A stretch of 14,385 bases of DNA from Hohaiivirga grylli. GTDB lineage: Bacteria; Pseudomonadota; Alphaproteobacteria; Rhizobiales; Beijerinckiaceae. Position 1 is the stretch's first letter. Every line of letters begins with the position of its first letter. The notes below the pieces were generated by a model, which worked only from the letters and a program-made list of their open reading frames with translations, was not told where the DNA came from and ran no database searches. The DNA is taken from NCBI RefSeq assembly GCF_039655745.1, contig NZ_JBBYXI010000009.1, positions 1-14,385 of the forward strand, in the 5' to 3' direction. Made by a program: the position numbers and the translations under genes. Positions 8,601 through 14,354 of this stretch are shown in pieces.

Positions 8601-9478
8601 TGAGAACCATTCCCTGTGACAACAACTGTCGCTGTACTGCCAGCCCCTTTGGCAACAGCTGCTCCGACACTCGTAACCAGAGCTCCGTCAGAGATGGTCA
8701 GCCAGGCATTGGGCGTACCAATGGCGTACAGCCCAATGTCCAGGTAACCGCTGTTAATCCACTCAGAACCTGCACCGGTAACTAGGACACCACTCGTACT
8801 GCTACTGTTTTGTGTCATTGCGATAGTGGCTGAAGTATTAGAAACTTTGCCACCACCAGAAATGGTCAGTGAGCCGTTAACTTGTAACGAACTGCTGATG
8901 GTCCACTGTGTATTATTGCCTTTAACTTCTACAATCCCACTACTACTAATATATCCCTGATAACCTGTAGTAACCACACCACCATCTGCAATGATAAAGG
9001 ATCCACTCCCACCATTCTGTCCAACATATATCGCATGGGTAACATCCCAGCGTGAGCCACTGCCTGTTACCTCTACGGCCCCTGTTGAGCCAGCAGCATA
9101 ACCAATGTTACCGGAATGACTGGAAACCACCCCACCATCTGAAACCTTCAGTGAACCGTTGCCATTATAGCCAATGAACAGATTAGTGGAGTTCGTCCAG
9201 ATTGAACCAGCACCATTGACTTCAACAGACCCTGTAGCCCCGGCGTCATGGCCAATAAAACCCACTGTGTTTGAAACAGTACCACCACTGATTATCAGTG
9301 AACCATTTCCTGTATGGCCAACAGTGAGAGTATTGCCAATATTCCACGGTGATGTCTGTGTTCCAGGCACTGTTTCAGGTGTATCAATATAAACCTGTGC
9401 AGACAAAGAAGAGACACAGGCCACAACTGCCGCAACAGCTATACCTGTACGTAAATGAAAATACTTGGAATTCCCCAC
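5618..9478 (-). CDS. Autotransporter AT1, repeat-rich adhesin-like passenger
   Basis: A classical type Va autotransporter of about 1,286 residues. I prefer GTG at 9478 because GGAGG (9484-9488) lies 5 nt upstream and the resulting N-terminus aligns with that of the paralogue AT2; a TTG at 9496 would add six residues without a ribosome binding site. The signal peptide ends near residue 27 (SLSA|Q). Residues 51 to about 700 hold 12 full units and one degenerate unit of about 50 residues, each with L-x-V-G-x-x-G-x-G-S-L-x-I-S-D-G-G, then I-G...G-S-x-G, then V-x-V-T-G-x-G-S-x-W. This matches the repeat known from type V/PEP-CTERM-associated proteins. A PATR-type segment follows (about 754-816, T-T-V-A-G-G-T-L-K-A-G), then a P/E-rich linker (about 946-969) and the barrel (about 1010-1286), ending K-Y-T-W. 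I see no cysteine in the mature protein and no protease or lipase motif, so adhesion or aggregation is the likeliest role. The gene is intact and convergent with the TPS operon. Confidence 0.9.
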   Translation of the reverse strand: MGNSKYFHLRTGIAVAAVVACVSSLSAQVYIDTPETVPGTQTSPWNIGNTLTVGHTGNGSLIISGGTVSNTVGFIGHDAGATGSVEVNGAGSIWTNSTNLFIGYNGNGSLKVSDGGVVSSHSGNIGYAAGSTGAVEVTGSGSRWDVTHAIYVGQNGGSGSFIIADGGVVTTGYQGYISSSGIVEVKGNNTQWTISSSLQVNGSLTISGGGKVSNTSATIAMTQNSSSTSGVLVTGAGSEWINSGYLDIGLYAIGTPNAWLTISDGALVTSVGAAVAKGAGSTATVVVTGNGSQWKNNSFTLLVGEGGGTGSVVISDGGLVSTRDVTIGSEAGSSGSLEVTGTGSQLLVNVNATVGRKSTGLLKISGGGLVSVGGPGVIGVSNTAQGHVEVSGAGSQLLFGDYLMLGSDGTGSLLISDGGLVSNRNGYIGYNSGSEGSVVVTGAGSHWLNSDTSLLVAYKGTGSLTVSDGGLVTNNGLASVASNAGSEGSAEVTGPGSQWINASGLTVGGSGNATLRIADGGVVSNTSGIIANSSGSQGMVIVTGSGSQWNNSGYLGVGSSGTGSLHISDGGLVTNASHAYIGYSGNSVGSVVVTGDNSRWINSGYLEMGHASGSSAELIISDGGFVSNTSADIAIESRSNAKVVVTGNGSSWINTGDLAVGRRGKGSLTIADNALVRSDGRVLVASNIETTGVINIGAAATDPASAPGVLDASVLVFGSGNGTIVFNHTAFEGTSYNFAPSMSGRGRVNVLSGVTTLTGTNSYTGVTTVAGGTLKAGGVSAFSPSSIFAVQSAGTLDLNGTNQTISMLQNAGTVIVAGGSVGKTLTITNSLTGDNGTFVLNTILNNDASLTDQIVLDDSSADGPSKLLIRNQGGTGAQTDVGIMVVSAINGATTSEDSFTLDPRSPGYRSTTQSLTAGAYDYNLVRGGSGRQSDSFYLVSFNTPIIVEPDVGPEEPGVVPQEPDIEPRKPTYRPEAGIYLANQQVAQSMFITTLRDRQGYAQTENGAEPNTYAGWGRVTGRLSNGKAGQGTLNTQSEIWTAQLGVDLLYLEGQAGTFHGGVMGGIGRADTKASSRIRSFYQADGRVDGYSVGVYGTWYESEKDGLGFYADGWTQYGWYDNEVKGIGLQKEKYKSETFTASLEIGHSFELNRSENWRVMFEPQVQVIYVNYNADTYVEQGGTVVRLKNDDGFMTRIGGRFYGIYTYADGRTLRPYMEANWWYRQKSGGVLMNADYVKGGASRNIAEIKLGVQGEFAKNWSVGGHIAGQIGDRNHNAISAQFGTKYTW
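7350..9328 (-). repeat. Coding tandem repeat array in the AT1 passenger
   Basis: About 13 units with a period close to 150 nt encode the passenger beta-solenoid. Units are clearly homologous but diverged, mostly 48-52 residues long. Conserved points are the I-S-D-G-G turn and the V-T-G-x-G-S-x-W strand. The last unit (from about 7507 downwards) has lost the second half of the motif. Confidence 0.85.
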
Positions 9479-9481
9479 AAC

Positions 9482-9488
9482 TCCCTCC
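9482..9488 (-). promoter_or_regulatory. Ribosome binding site of AT1
   Basis: On the - strand this reads GGAGGGA; the GGAGG core is 5 nt from GTG at 9478. It is the strongest Shine-Dalgarno match in the region and argues against the upstream TTG at 9496 as the start. Confidence 0.6.
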
Positions 9489-9498
9489 AGAGCCAAAT

Positions 9499-9522
9499 AG
9501 CAAATATCATTTAGTATTTGCT
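9499..9522. promoter_or_regulatory. Inverted repeat in the AT1 leader
   Basis: Perfect 8-bp arms, AGCAAATA at 9499-9506 and TATTTGCT at 9515-9522, flank an 8-nt spacer. The element lies about 11 nt upstream of the AT1 ribosome binding site. It could be a weak leader hairpin or an operator; the GCAAAT...ATTTGC arms resemble those of the Fur-like palindrome at 9601-9621. Confidence 0.4.
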
Positions 9523-9600
9523 TGTTTAGTCAGAGCAAAACCTTGCTCATCAATTTCAAAAGCGGTTATATATGCCCTGTAAAAGGCATAACTATACCGT

Positions 9601-9621
9601 TGCAAATGAATATCATTTGCA
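9601..9621. promoter_or_regulatory. Fur-box-like palindrome upstream of AT1
   Basis: Perfect 9-bp arms TGCAAATGA and TCATTTGCA are separated by ATA. The inner 19 bp match about 14 positions of the classical Fur consensus, and GCAAAT/ATTTGC-ended variants are typical of Fur-family sites in several proteobacteria. It lies 123 nt upstream of the preferred AT1 start, beside a possible -10 element, where a bound repressor would block transcription. Iron control of AT1 is inference. Confidence 0.5.
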
Positions 9622-9651
9622 TTGATTCGCTGATTCTCTAATCATTATTCA

Positions 9652-9680
9652 GTTCTGATTTTAAATATTAAAATCAGAAC
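9652..9680. promoter_or_regulatory. Perfect 29-bp palindrome, candidate operator
   Basis: Arms GTTCTGATTTTAA (9652-9664) and TTAAAATCAGAAC (9668-9680) are exact reverse complements around ATA. There is no T run typical of a terminator on either side, and the loop would be only 3 nt, so a protein-binding site is more likely than a terminator. It sits 30 nt upstream of the Fur-like box. Confidence 0.5.
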
Positions 9681-9883
9681 AATGCATTGATATTATTCAA
9701 TTTTCTTAATCGTACCCCGCATGCTTTTATTGTTTGAAATAGGCGCAATATTATTAAAATAAAGCGCTTTATATTTAAAAACTAACATTTATATTATAAT
9801 TAAACAAGCAAGTTGTATTATAAATATATTGATATATGTCAAAGAATAATTTAGAATATTATTTTTCAGTATAAATAATAAAT

Positions 9884-9915
9884 AAGCCCTGCCTTTTGAC
9901 CAAAAGGCAGGGCTT
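9884..9915 (-). terminator. Strong rho-independent terminator of AT2
   Basis: A perfect 14-bp stem with the GC-rich core GCCCTGCC and a GACC loop lies 23 nt past the AT2 stop codon. On the - strand it is followed by TTATTTATT. It could also work from the other side, where TTTTATTT overlaps and follows the stem. Confidence 0.85.
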
Positions 9916-9938
9916 TTATTTCTACAATTACAGAGCTT

Positions 9939-12900
9939 TTACCAAGTATATTTTACACCAAGCTGACCACCGATGGCGTTATAATTACGATCACCAATCT
10001 GGCCGGAAGCATGCCCCCAGACGGACCAGTTCCGCGCAAACTCACCCTGAACACCAAGCTTGATCTCAGCAAGGTTCTTGGGAGCGCCGCCCTTCACGTA
10101 ATCACCATTCATCAGCAGGGCACCACTCTTCTGATGATGCCACCAGTTCGCTTCCATGTAAGGGCGTAAGGTACTGCCATCTTCATAGGTATAAATACCA
10201 TATAAGCGACCACCAACCCGCGTGATGAACCCGTCATCATTCTTCAGCCGAACAACAGTTCCACTCTGCTCAATATGGCGGTCTGCGCTGTAATTCACAT
10301 AGATAACCTGTGCCTGAGGCTCAAACATAATGCGCCAGTTATCTGAATGAGACAGTTCAAATCCATAACCAACCTCCAGAGAGGCAGTGAAGGTTTCACT
10401 GTTATATTCCTCTTTCGTCAGGCCAACACCCCGGACCTCATTGTCATACCAGCCATACTGGGCCCAGCCATCTGCATAAAGGCCGGTGCCATCCTTCTCA
10501 TTCTGATACCAGGTGCCATACACACCAACAGAATAACCATCAACCGAGCCATCTGCTTTATACTGTGACCGCATCCGGGAAGATGCCTTGGTATCGGCTT
10601 TACCAAACCCACCCATCAGACCGGCATGCATCGTGCCATGCTGTCCCTCAAGATAGAGAAGATCGACTCCAAGCTGCGCCATCCAGACATCGGCCTGCGT
10701 GTTCAGTGAGCCGCTCCCGGCCTGCCCCTTCGACCGGTTTCCGGTAGCACGGCCCCAGCCTGCATAGCTGTTACCCTGTTTGCCATTCACGGTTTGCGCA
10801 TAACCTTCACGATCCCGCAAAGTGGTCATGAACATTGTCTGTGCAACCCGCTGGTTAGATAAGTAGATACCAGCTTCCGGGCGGTAGGTGGGAATTGCAG
10901 GCACAGCAGAGGAGCCTTTATTACCACCTGAGATATCAGGTTGCGGAGAAGAACCATTTCCCTTATCCGGTGTCGTACCTGGTTCAGGGTCAGGCTGAGG
11001 CTGAGGCTCAGGTGTCGGCACGACAGGACTGTCAAAAGACGTCAGATAGAAACTGTTGGCATCGCCACCATTGCCACCTCGAACAAGACTGTAGTCATAA
11101 GCACCTGCTACAATCGACTGTGTGGTTGATCTATACCCGGATGAGGCTGGGCTGAGAACAAAGCTGTCTTCCGATGTCGTTGCGCCATTAACCGCGCTGA
11201 CCACCATAATCCCTACCTTCGTTTTGGTACCCGTTCCGCCCTGATTATTAATGACAAGGCTGGAGGCTCCTGATGCTGAACCGCCATCCAGAATAATCTG
11301 GTCAGTTGCGGAAGCATCACCATCCAACACCGTGTTCATAATGAATGAACCACCATTTCCTGCCAGAGCACCTGTAATAGTAAGGGTGTTCCCAACAGAT
11401 GTACTGCTGGCCAGAGAAACAGTTCCCGCGTTAGCCAGCGAGGCAATTGTCTGGCTGGTTCCGTTCAGGTCCAGCGTCCCGGCGCTCTCAACCACGAAAT
11501 CCGAAGCCGGACTGAAAGCACTTGCAGCCCCTGCTTTAAGCGTCCCACCAGCAACAGTCGTTGTACCGCTATAAATATTGTTACCGGTAAATGTTGTGAC
11601 ACCGGCAAGAACATTAACGGTACCATTACCGGATATGCGAGGGGCAAAAGTGTAGTTGTCAGTTTCAACTGCCGTATGGTTGAAAACAATGGTACCATTA
11701 CCTGCACCAAAAGCAACAGAAGGCGTATTTATTGTTCCCGGAGCAACTGGTATTCCACCCGCTTCGGCACCAATACTGAGAAAACCTGAAGCAGACTGAC
11801 GATTAGCAATGATTACAGTTCCCGTTACGACACCACCATCTGATATCACGAGAGAACCAGTACCATTTTCCCCAACCCTTAAATAACCATTGTTATTCCA
11901 TTGAGAACCAGCACCAGTAACTTCAACAAAACCCTCACCCGTTAGCTGTGTTCCTATATTTGCATCTTGGTTGCTTGTAACCTGTCCACCGTCAGTAATG
12001 GTAAGTGTGCCATTACCAGAATAACCAACATCGAAAGTACCTATATTATTCCAGCTTGATCCAACTCCGGTTACCTTAACTATCCCTGTGGAACCAACCT
12101 CATAACCAATTGAAGCCTGTACATTTGAAACAGCTCCACCATCTGCTATGAATAGTGACCCCGTTCCGGAATAGCCAACTCTTAAATAACCATTGTTATT
12201 CCAATGCGACCCTGTACCGGTAACGACAGCAGTTCCCTGACTATTACTACTGTATCCAATCATACTATATGATTTATTCGAGACTGAACCACCGTCTGAT
12301 ATCACGAGAGACCCAGTACCATTTTCCCCAACTCTTAAATAACCATTGTTATTCCATTGAGACCCAGCACCAGTAACTTCAACAAGACCCTCGCCTCTTA
12401 CCTGTGTTCCTATAGTTGCACCTTGGCTGTTTGTAACCTGTCCACCGTCAGAAATAGTAAGCGTGCCCTTACCAGAACCACCAACACTTAGAGCTCCAGT
12501 ATTAATCCAGGTTGATCCGGCTCCAGTAACAACAACGTTCCCTTGGCCACTACTGCCAATATGACTATATGTATTTGAAACAGTTCCGCCATCTGAGATC
12601 AAAAGTGAACCGGTCCCGGCACTCCCAACAGTCAAACCAGCTGTACTGGTCCAGCTGGACCCGGTTCCAGTAACAACAACATTGCTTGTGGACTGGTTAT
12701 AGCGGCCAATCACACCCATGCCACTTGTGACCTGCCCTCCATCAGAAATGGTAAGCGTGCCATTACCAAAATTACCTACATACAGATACGCCGTACTACC
12801 TATAATATTCCAGGTCGATCCGGCACCGGTGACAACAGCAGCCCCTGTAGCATAATTACCTATATAGCTAGAAGTACTATATCCTGTAGTGTTGGCACTT

Positions 12901-13754
12901 GTAACAGTCGCACCATTGGAAATAATGAGGTAGCCATTGCTATTACCAGATTGCCCAACGTACATACCGCCAGTAGTATTCCAGCTTGATCCAGCACCGG
13001 TAACGACGACAATTCCTTTAGAATCGTCAGACTTACCAATAGATGATCCGTTGCTTGAAACAGTCGCACCATCAGAAATGGTAAGTGAGCCATTCCCGGA
13101 ATAACCAACGTCCATACCGCCAGTAGTATTCCAGCTTGATCCAGCACCGGTAACAACAACAGTTCCAGTGGAACCAGACATCATACCAATCCGGTTATGA
13201 GCAGAAGTATCTAATACATTAACCGTTGCCCCATCAGAAATAGTAAGTGAAGCATTACCATAGAAGCCGACATATAAGTGCGCGACGTCCCAGCTTGATC
13301 CAGTCCCTGTTACCTCGACTGTCCCAGTGGAGCCAGACATCATACCAATAGAGGCTGCAGCTGCACTTGAAACAATTCCTCCGTTAGAAATAGTGAGTGA
13401 AGCGTCACCGTAATAGCCAACCAATAGAGTACCATTAGGATCATTTACACCTGTGCCTGCACTGATGATATTCCAGTTTGATCCCGCACCGGTAACAACA
13501 ACAGTTCCAGTAGAACCCGTCTCATAGCCAATGTTACTGGTTGTACTTATAACAGAACCACCATTACTGATAGAAAGAGAACCAGTTCCAGTATTACCAA
13601 TATAAAGTTTATCACTCACATTCCATGGCGATGACTGCGTACCGGGTACCGTTTCATTAGTGTCGATATAAACTTGTGCCTGCAAGGATGAAGTAAAAGA
13701 AAAAATTGCAATTGCAGCTACACTTGCATAGAAGCCAAAACGAGAAGTATTCAT
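9939..13754 (-). CDS. Autotransporter AT2, paralogue of AT1
   Basis: A type Va autotransporter of about 1,271 residues. I prefer ATG at 13754: its N-terminus (M-N-T-S-R-F) aligns with that of AT1 (M-G-N-S-K-Y) and gives a normal 26-residue signal ending LQA|Q. The ATG at 13796 would add 14 residues and remains possible, since extended signal peptides occur in this class. Residues 50 to about 670 contain 11 full units and one degenerate unit of about 50 residues of the same type as AT1. A PATR-type segment follows (about 712-780), then a linker of P-E-P-Q-P-Q-P type (about 911-950) and the barrel (about 998-1271), ending K-Y-T-W. About three quarters of barrel residues are identical to AT1, and the first mature residues QVYIDT are shared, whereas passenger units differ in order and sequence. 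No cysteine or catalytic motif was seen, so an adhesin is the best guess. The regulator gene ends 78 nt upstream on the same strand. Confidence 0.9.
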   Translation of the reverse strand: MNTSRFGFYASVAAIAIFSFTSSLQAQVYIDTNETVPGTQSSPWNVSDKLYIGNTGTGSLSISNGGSVISTTSNIGYETGSTGTVVVTGAGSNWNIISAGTGVNDPNGTLLVGYYGDASLTISNGGIVSSAAAASIGMMSGSTGTVEVTGTGSSWDVAHLYVGFYGNASLTISDGATVNVLDTSAHNRIGMMSGSTGTVVVTGAGSSWNTTGGMDVGYSGNGSLTISDGATVSSNGSSIGKSDDSKGIVVVTGAGSSWNTTGGMYVGQSGNSNGYLIISNGATVTSANTTGYSTSSYIGNYATGAAVVTGAGSTWNIIGSTAYLYVGNFGNGTLTISDGGQVTSGMGVIGRYNQSTSNVVVTGTGSSWTSTAGLTVGSAGTGSLLISDGGTVSNTYSHIGSSGQGNVVVTGAGSTWINTGALSVGGSGKGTLTISDGGQVTNSQGATIGTQVRGEGLVEVTGAGSQWNNNGYLRVGENGTGSLVISDGGSVSNKSYSMIGYSSNSQGTAVVTGTGSHWNNNGYLRVGYSGTGSLFIADGGAVSNVQASIGYEVGSTGIVKVTGVGSSWNNIGTFDVGYSGNGTLTITDGGQVTSNQDANIGTQLTGEGFVEVTGAGSQWNNNGYLRVGENGTGSLVISDGGVVTGTVIIANRQSASGFLSIGAEAGGIPVAPGTINTPSVAFGAGNGTIVFNHTAVETDNYTFAPRISGNGTVNVLAGVTTFTGNNIYSGTTTVAGGTLKAGAASAFSPASDFVVESAGTLDLNGTSQTIASLANAGTVSLASSTSVGNTLTITGALAGNGGSFIMNTVLDGDASATDQIILDGGSASGASSLVINNQGGTGTKTKVGIMVVSAVNGATTSEDSFVLSPASSGYRSTTQSIVAGAYDYSLVRGGNGGDANSFYLTSFDSPVVPTPEPQPQPDPEPGTTPDKGNGSSPQPDISGGNKGSSAVPAIPTYRPEAGIYLSNQRVAQTMFMTTLRDREGYAQTVNGKQGNSYAGWGRATGNRSKGQAGSGSLNTQADVWMAQLGVDLLYLEGQHGTMHAGLMGGFGKADTKASSRMRSQYKADGSVDGYSVGVYGTWYQNEKDGTGLYADGWAQYGWYDNEVRGVGLTKEEYNSETFTASLEVGYGFELSHSDNWRIMFEPQAQVIYVNYSADRHIEQSGTVVRLKNDDGFITRVGGRLYGIYTYEDGSTLRPYMEANWWHHQKSGALLMNGDYVKGGAPKNLAEIKLGVQGEFARNWSVWGHASGQIGDRNYNAIGGQLGVKYTW
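11839..12385. repeat. Pair of 91-bp near-identical direct repeats
   Basis: The tracts 11839-11929 and 12295-12385 differ at only three positions by eye. They are 456 bp apart, exactly 152 codons or three repeat units, so exchange between them keeps the frame and adds or removes three units of the AT2 passenger. Confidence 0.75.
12963..13154. repeat. Pair of identical 42-bp direct repeats
   Basis: The stretches 12963-13004 and 13113-13154 are identical and 150 bp apart, one repeat unit of AT2. They encode the end of a unit and the start of the next (V-T-G-A-G-S-S-W-N-T-T-G-G-M). Confidence 0.8.
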
Positions 13755-13825
13755 TAGTCTTTCCGAAGATTTAATGGAAATATTCAGATCATTCATGATC
13801 CGGTTGAAGATTTTGGATGTAAAAG

Positions 13826-13842
13826 ACGCAGCCTAAGTGCGT
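13826..13842 (-). terminator. Weak hairpin at the end of the regulator gene
   Basis: Arms of only 5 bp, ACGCA and TGCGT, flank a 7-nt loop that contains the stop codon, with CTTTT following on the - strand. It is too weak to separate the regulator from AT2 with confidence; read-through into AT2 is plausible. Confidence 0.25.
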
Positions 13843-14330
13843 TTGTTTTTTGCGATTCTATTTTTCAAACGCGCGTTATGAGGCTTAACCTGCTTGGCAA
13901 GCATAGAGCGCTTACGGCTCAACGCCGGTGCAACAACCGGATAATCCGGGGGCAGTGACCATTTTTCACGGTACTGCTCAACTGTCATATTGAATTGGTT
14001 ACGCAGATAACGCTTGAGGCTTTTGACCTTCTGGCCATTTTCAAGGCAAATCAGATAGTCATCTGAGATGCTTTCCTCAATCGAGATGATTGACTTGGAT
14101 TTATTCAGACTCTCACTGAATTTCTTTTGGCAACTATTTTCCGCATTCAAGGCCTCGAGAGCCGCGCGGTGAATGTTACTCAGGAGAGGAGCAATACGCT
14201 CTTCAGAACAATCTGTTTTCTGCAGATAGCTAATAATAATGGCAACAGCGGCAGAAAAGGCTGGAGCATCATCGTTTGGAACGAATCCGGAAAAGGAATC
14301 AGCGTATTTCCCGCTCGACCCACTTAATAT
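13833..14330 (-). CDS. MucR/Ros-family transcriptional regulator, 5' end unresolved
   Basis: MucR/Ros proteins are small DNA-binding regulators, mainly of alphaproteobacteria, that often control surface polysaccharide, motility and adhesin genes. The C-terminal half is diagnostic: D-Y-L-I-C-L-E-N-G, then K-S-L-K-R-Y-L, M-T-V-E-Q-Y-R-E-K-W, and L-P-P-D-Y-P-V-V-A-P. A TTG at 14150 gives 105 residues but removes the N-terminal helix. The frame stays open upstream to the G tract, and that extension reads A-A-V-A-I-I-I-S-Y-L...A-P-L-L-S-N-I-H-R-A-A-L, which fits the usual MucR N-terminal region. No ATG, GTG or TTG exists in that extension, so the true start is beyond or destroyed by the tract. Counting from TTG, the Ros zinc ligand positions are C35, N38, Y48 and F53, so only one of four is kept. 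The tail is basic (K-P-H-N-A-R-L-K-N-R). It lies just upstream of AT2 on the same strand. Confidence 0.75.
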   Translation of the reverse strand: MLSGSSGKYADSFSGFVPNDDAPAFSAAVAIIISYLQKTDCSEERIAPLLSNIHRAALEALNAENSCQKKFSESLNKSKSIISIEESISDDYLICLENGQKVKSLKRYLRNQFNMTVEQYREKWSLPPDYPVVAPALSRKRSMLAKQVKPHNARLKNRIAKNKRT

Positions 14331-14354
14331 GGGGGGGGGGGGGGGGGGGGGGGG
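14331..14354. repeat. Homopolymer run of 24 G
   Basis: Twenty-four consecutive G on the + strand sit at the 5' side of the regulator gene (C on its coding strand, eight proline codons in frame). It may be a phase-variable tract or an assembly or sequencing artefact near a contig edge; the window ends 31 nt later. Confidence 0.9.

Larger units (their letters stand above)
9479..9938. other. AT-rich intergenic control region between the two autotransporters
   Basis: About 460 nt, strikingly AT-rich, with no supported gene. From the AT1 side it contains the AT1 ribosome binding site, an 8-bp inverted repeat (9499-9522), a Fur-box-like palindrome (9601-9621), a 29-bp palindrome (9652-9680), a 14-bp perfect palindrome ATAAAGCGCTTTAT (9759-9772) and the AT2 terminator (9884-9915). 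A possible -10 element for AT1 is TATAGT on the - strand at 9592-9597, next to the Fur-like site, but no good -35 partner is visible. Confidence 0.6.
11745..13607 (-). repeat. Coding tandem repeat array in the AT2 passenger
   Basis: About 12 units of roughly 150 nt encode the passenger. Some units are nearly identical at DNA level, unlike most AT1 units, pointing to recent duplication or gene conversion inside this gene. Unit length varies from 48 to about 60 residues because of insertions between the conserved I-S-D-G-x and V-T-G-x-G-S-x-W strands. Confidence 0.85.

Noticed and set aside
9759..9772. Perfect 14-bp palindrome ATAAAGCGCTTTAT as a separate operator finding
   Set aside because: Short palindromes in such AT-rich DNA are expected now and then; it is recorded only within the intergenic description.
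10895..11155. + strand frames opposite the AT2 linker
   Set aside because: They are mirror images of the P-E-P-Q-P linker codons, with no ribosome binding site or recognisable domain.
11745..13607. Regular 150-bp repetition considered as a CRISPR or noncoding satellite
   Set aside because: The period is far too long for CRISPR, the repeats stay in frame and encode a known type of passenger unit, and nothing separates them like spacers.
14127..14327. 66-codon + strand frame over the regulator
   Set aside because: It is antisense to a frame that clearly encodes a MucR-type N-terminal region, and its translation resembles nothing.
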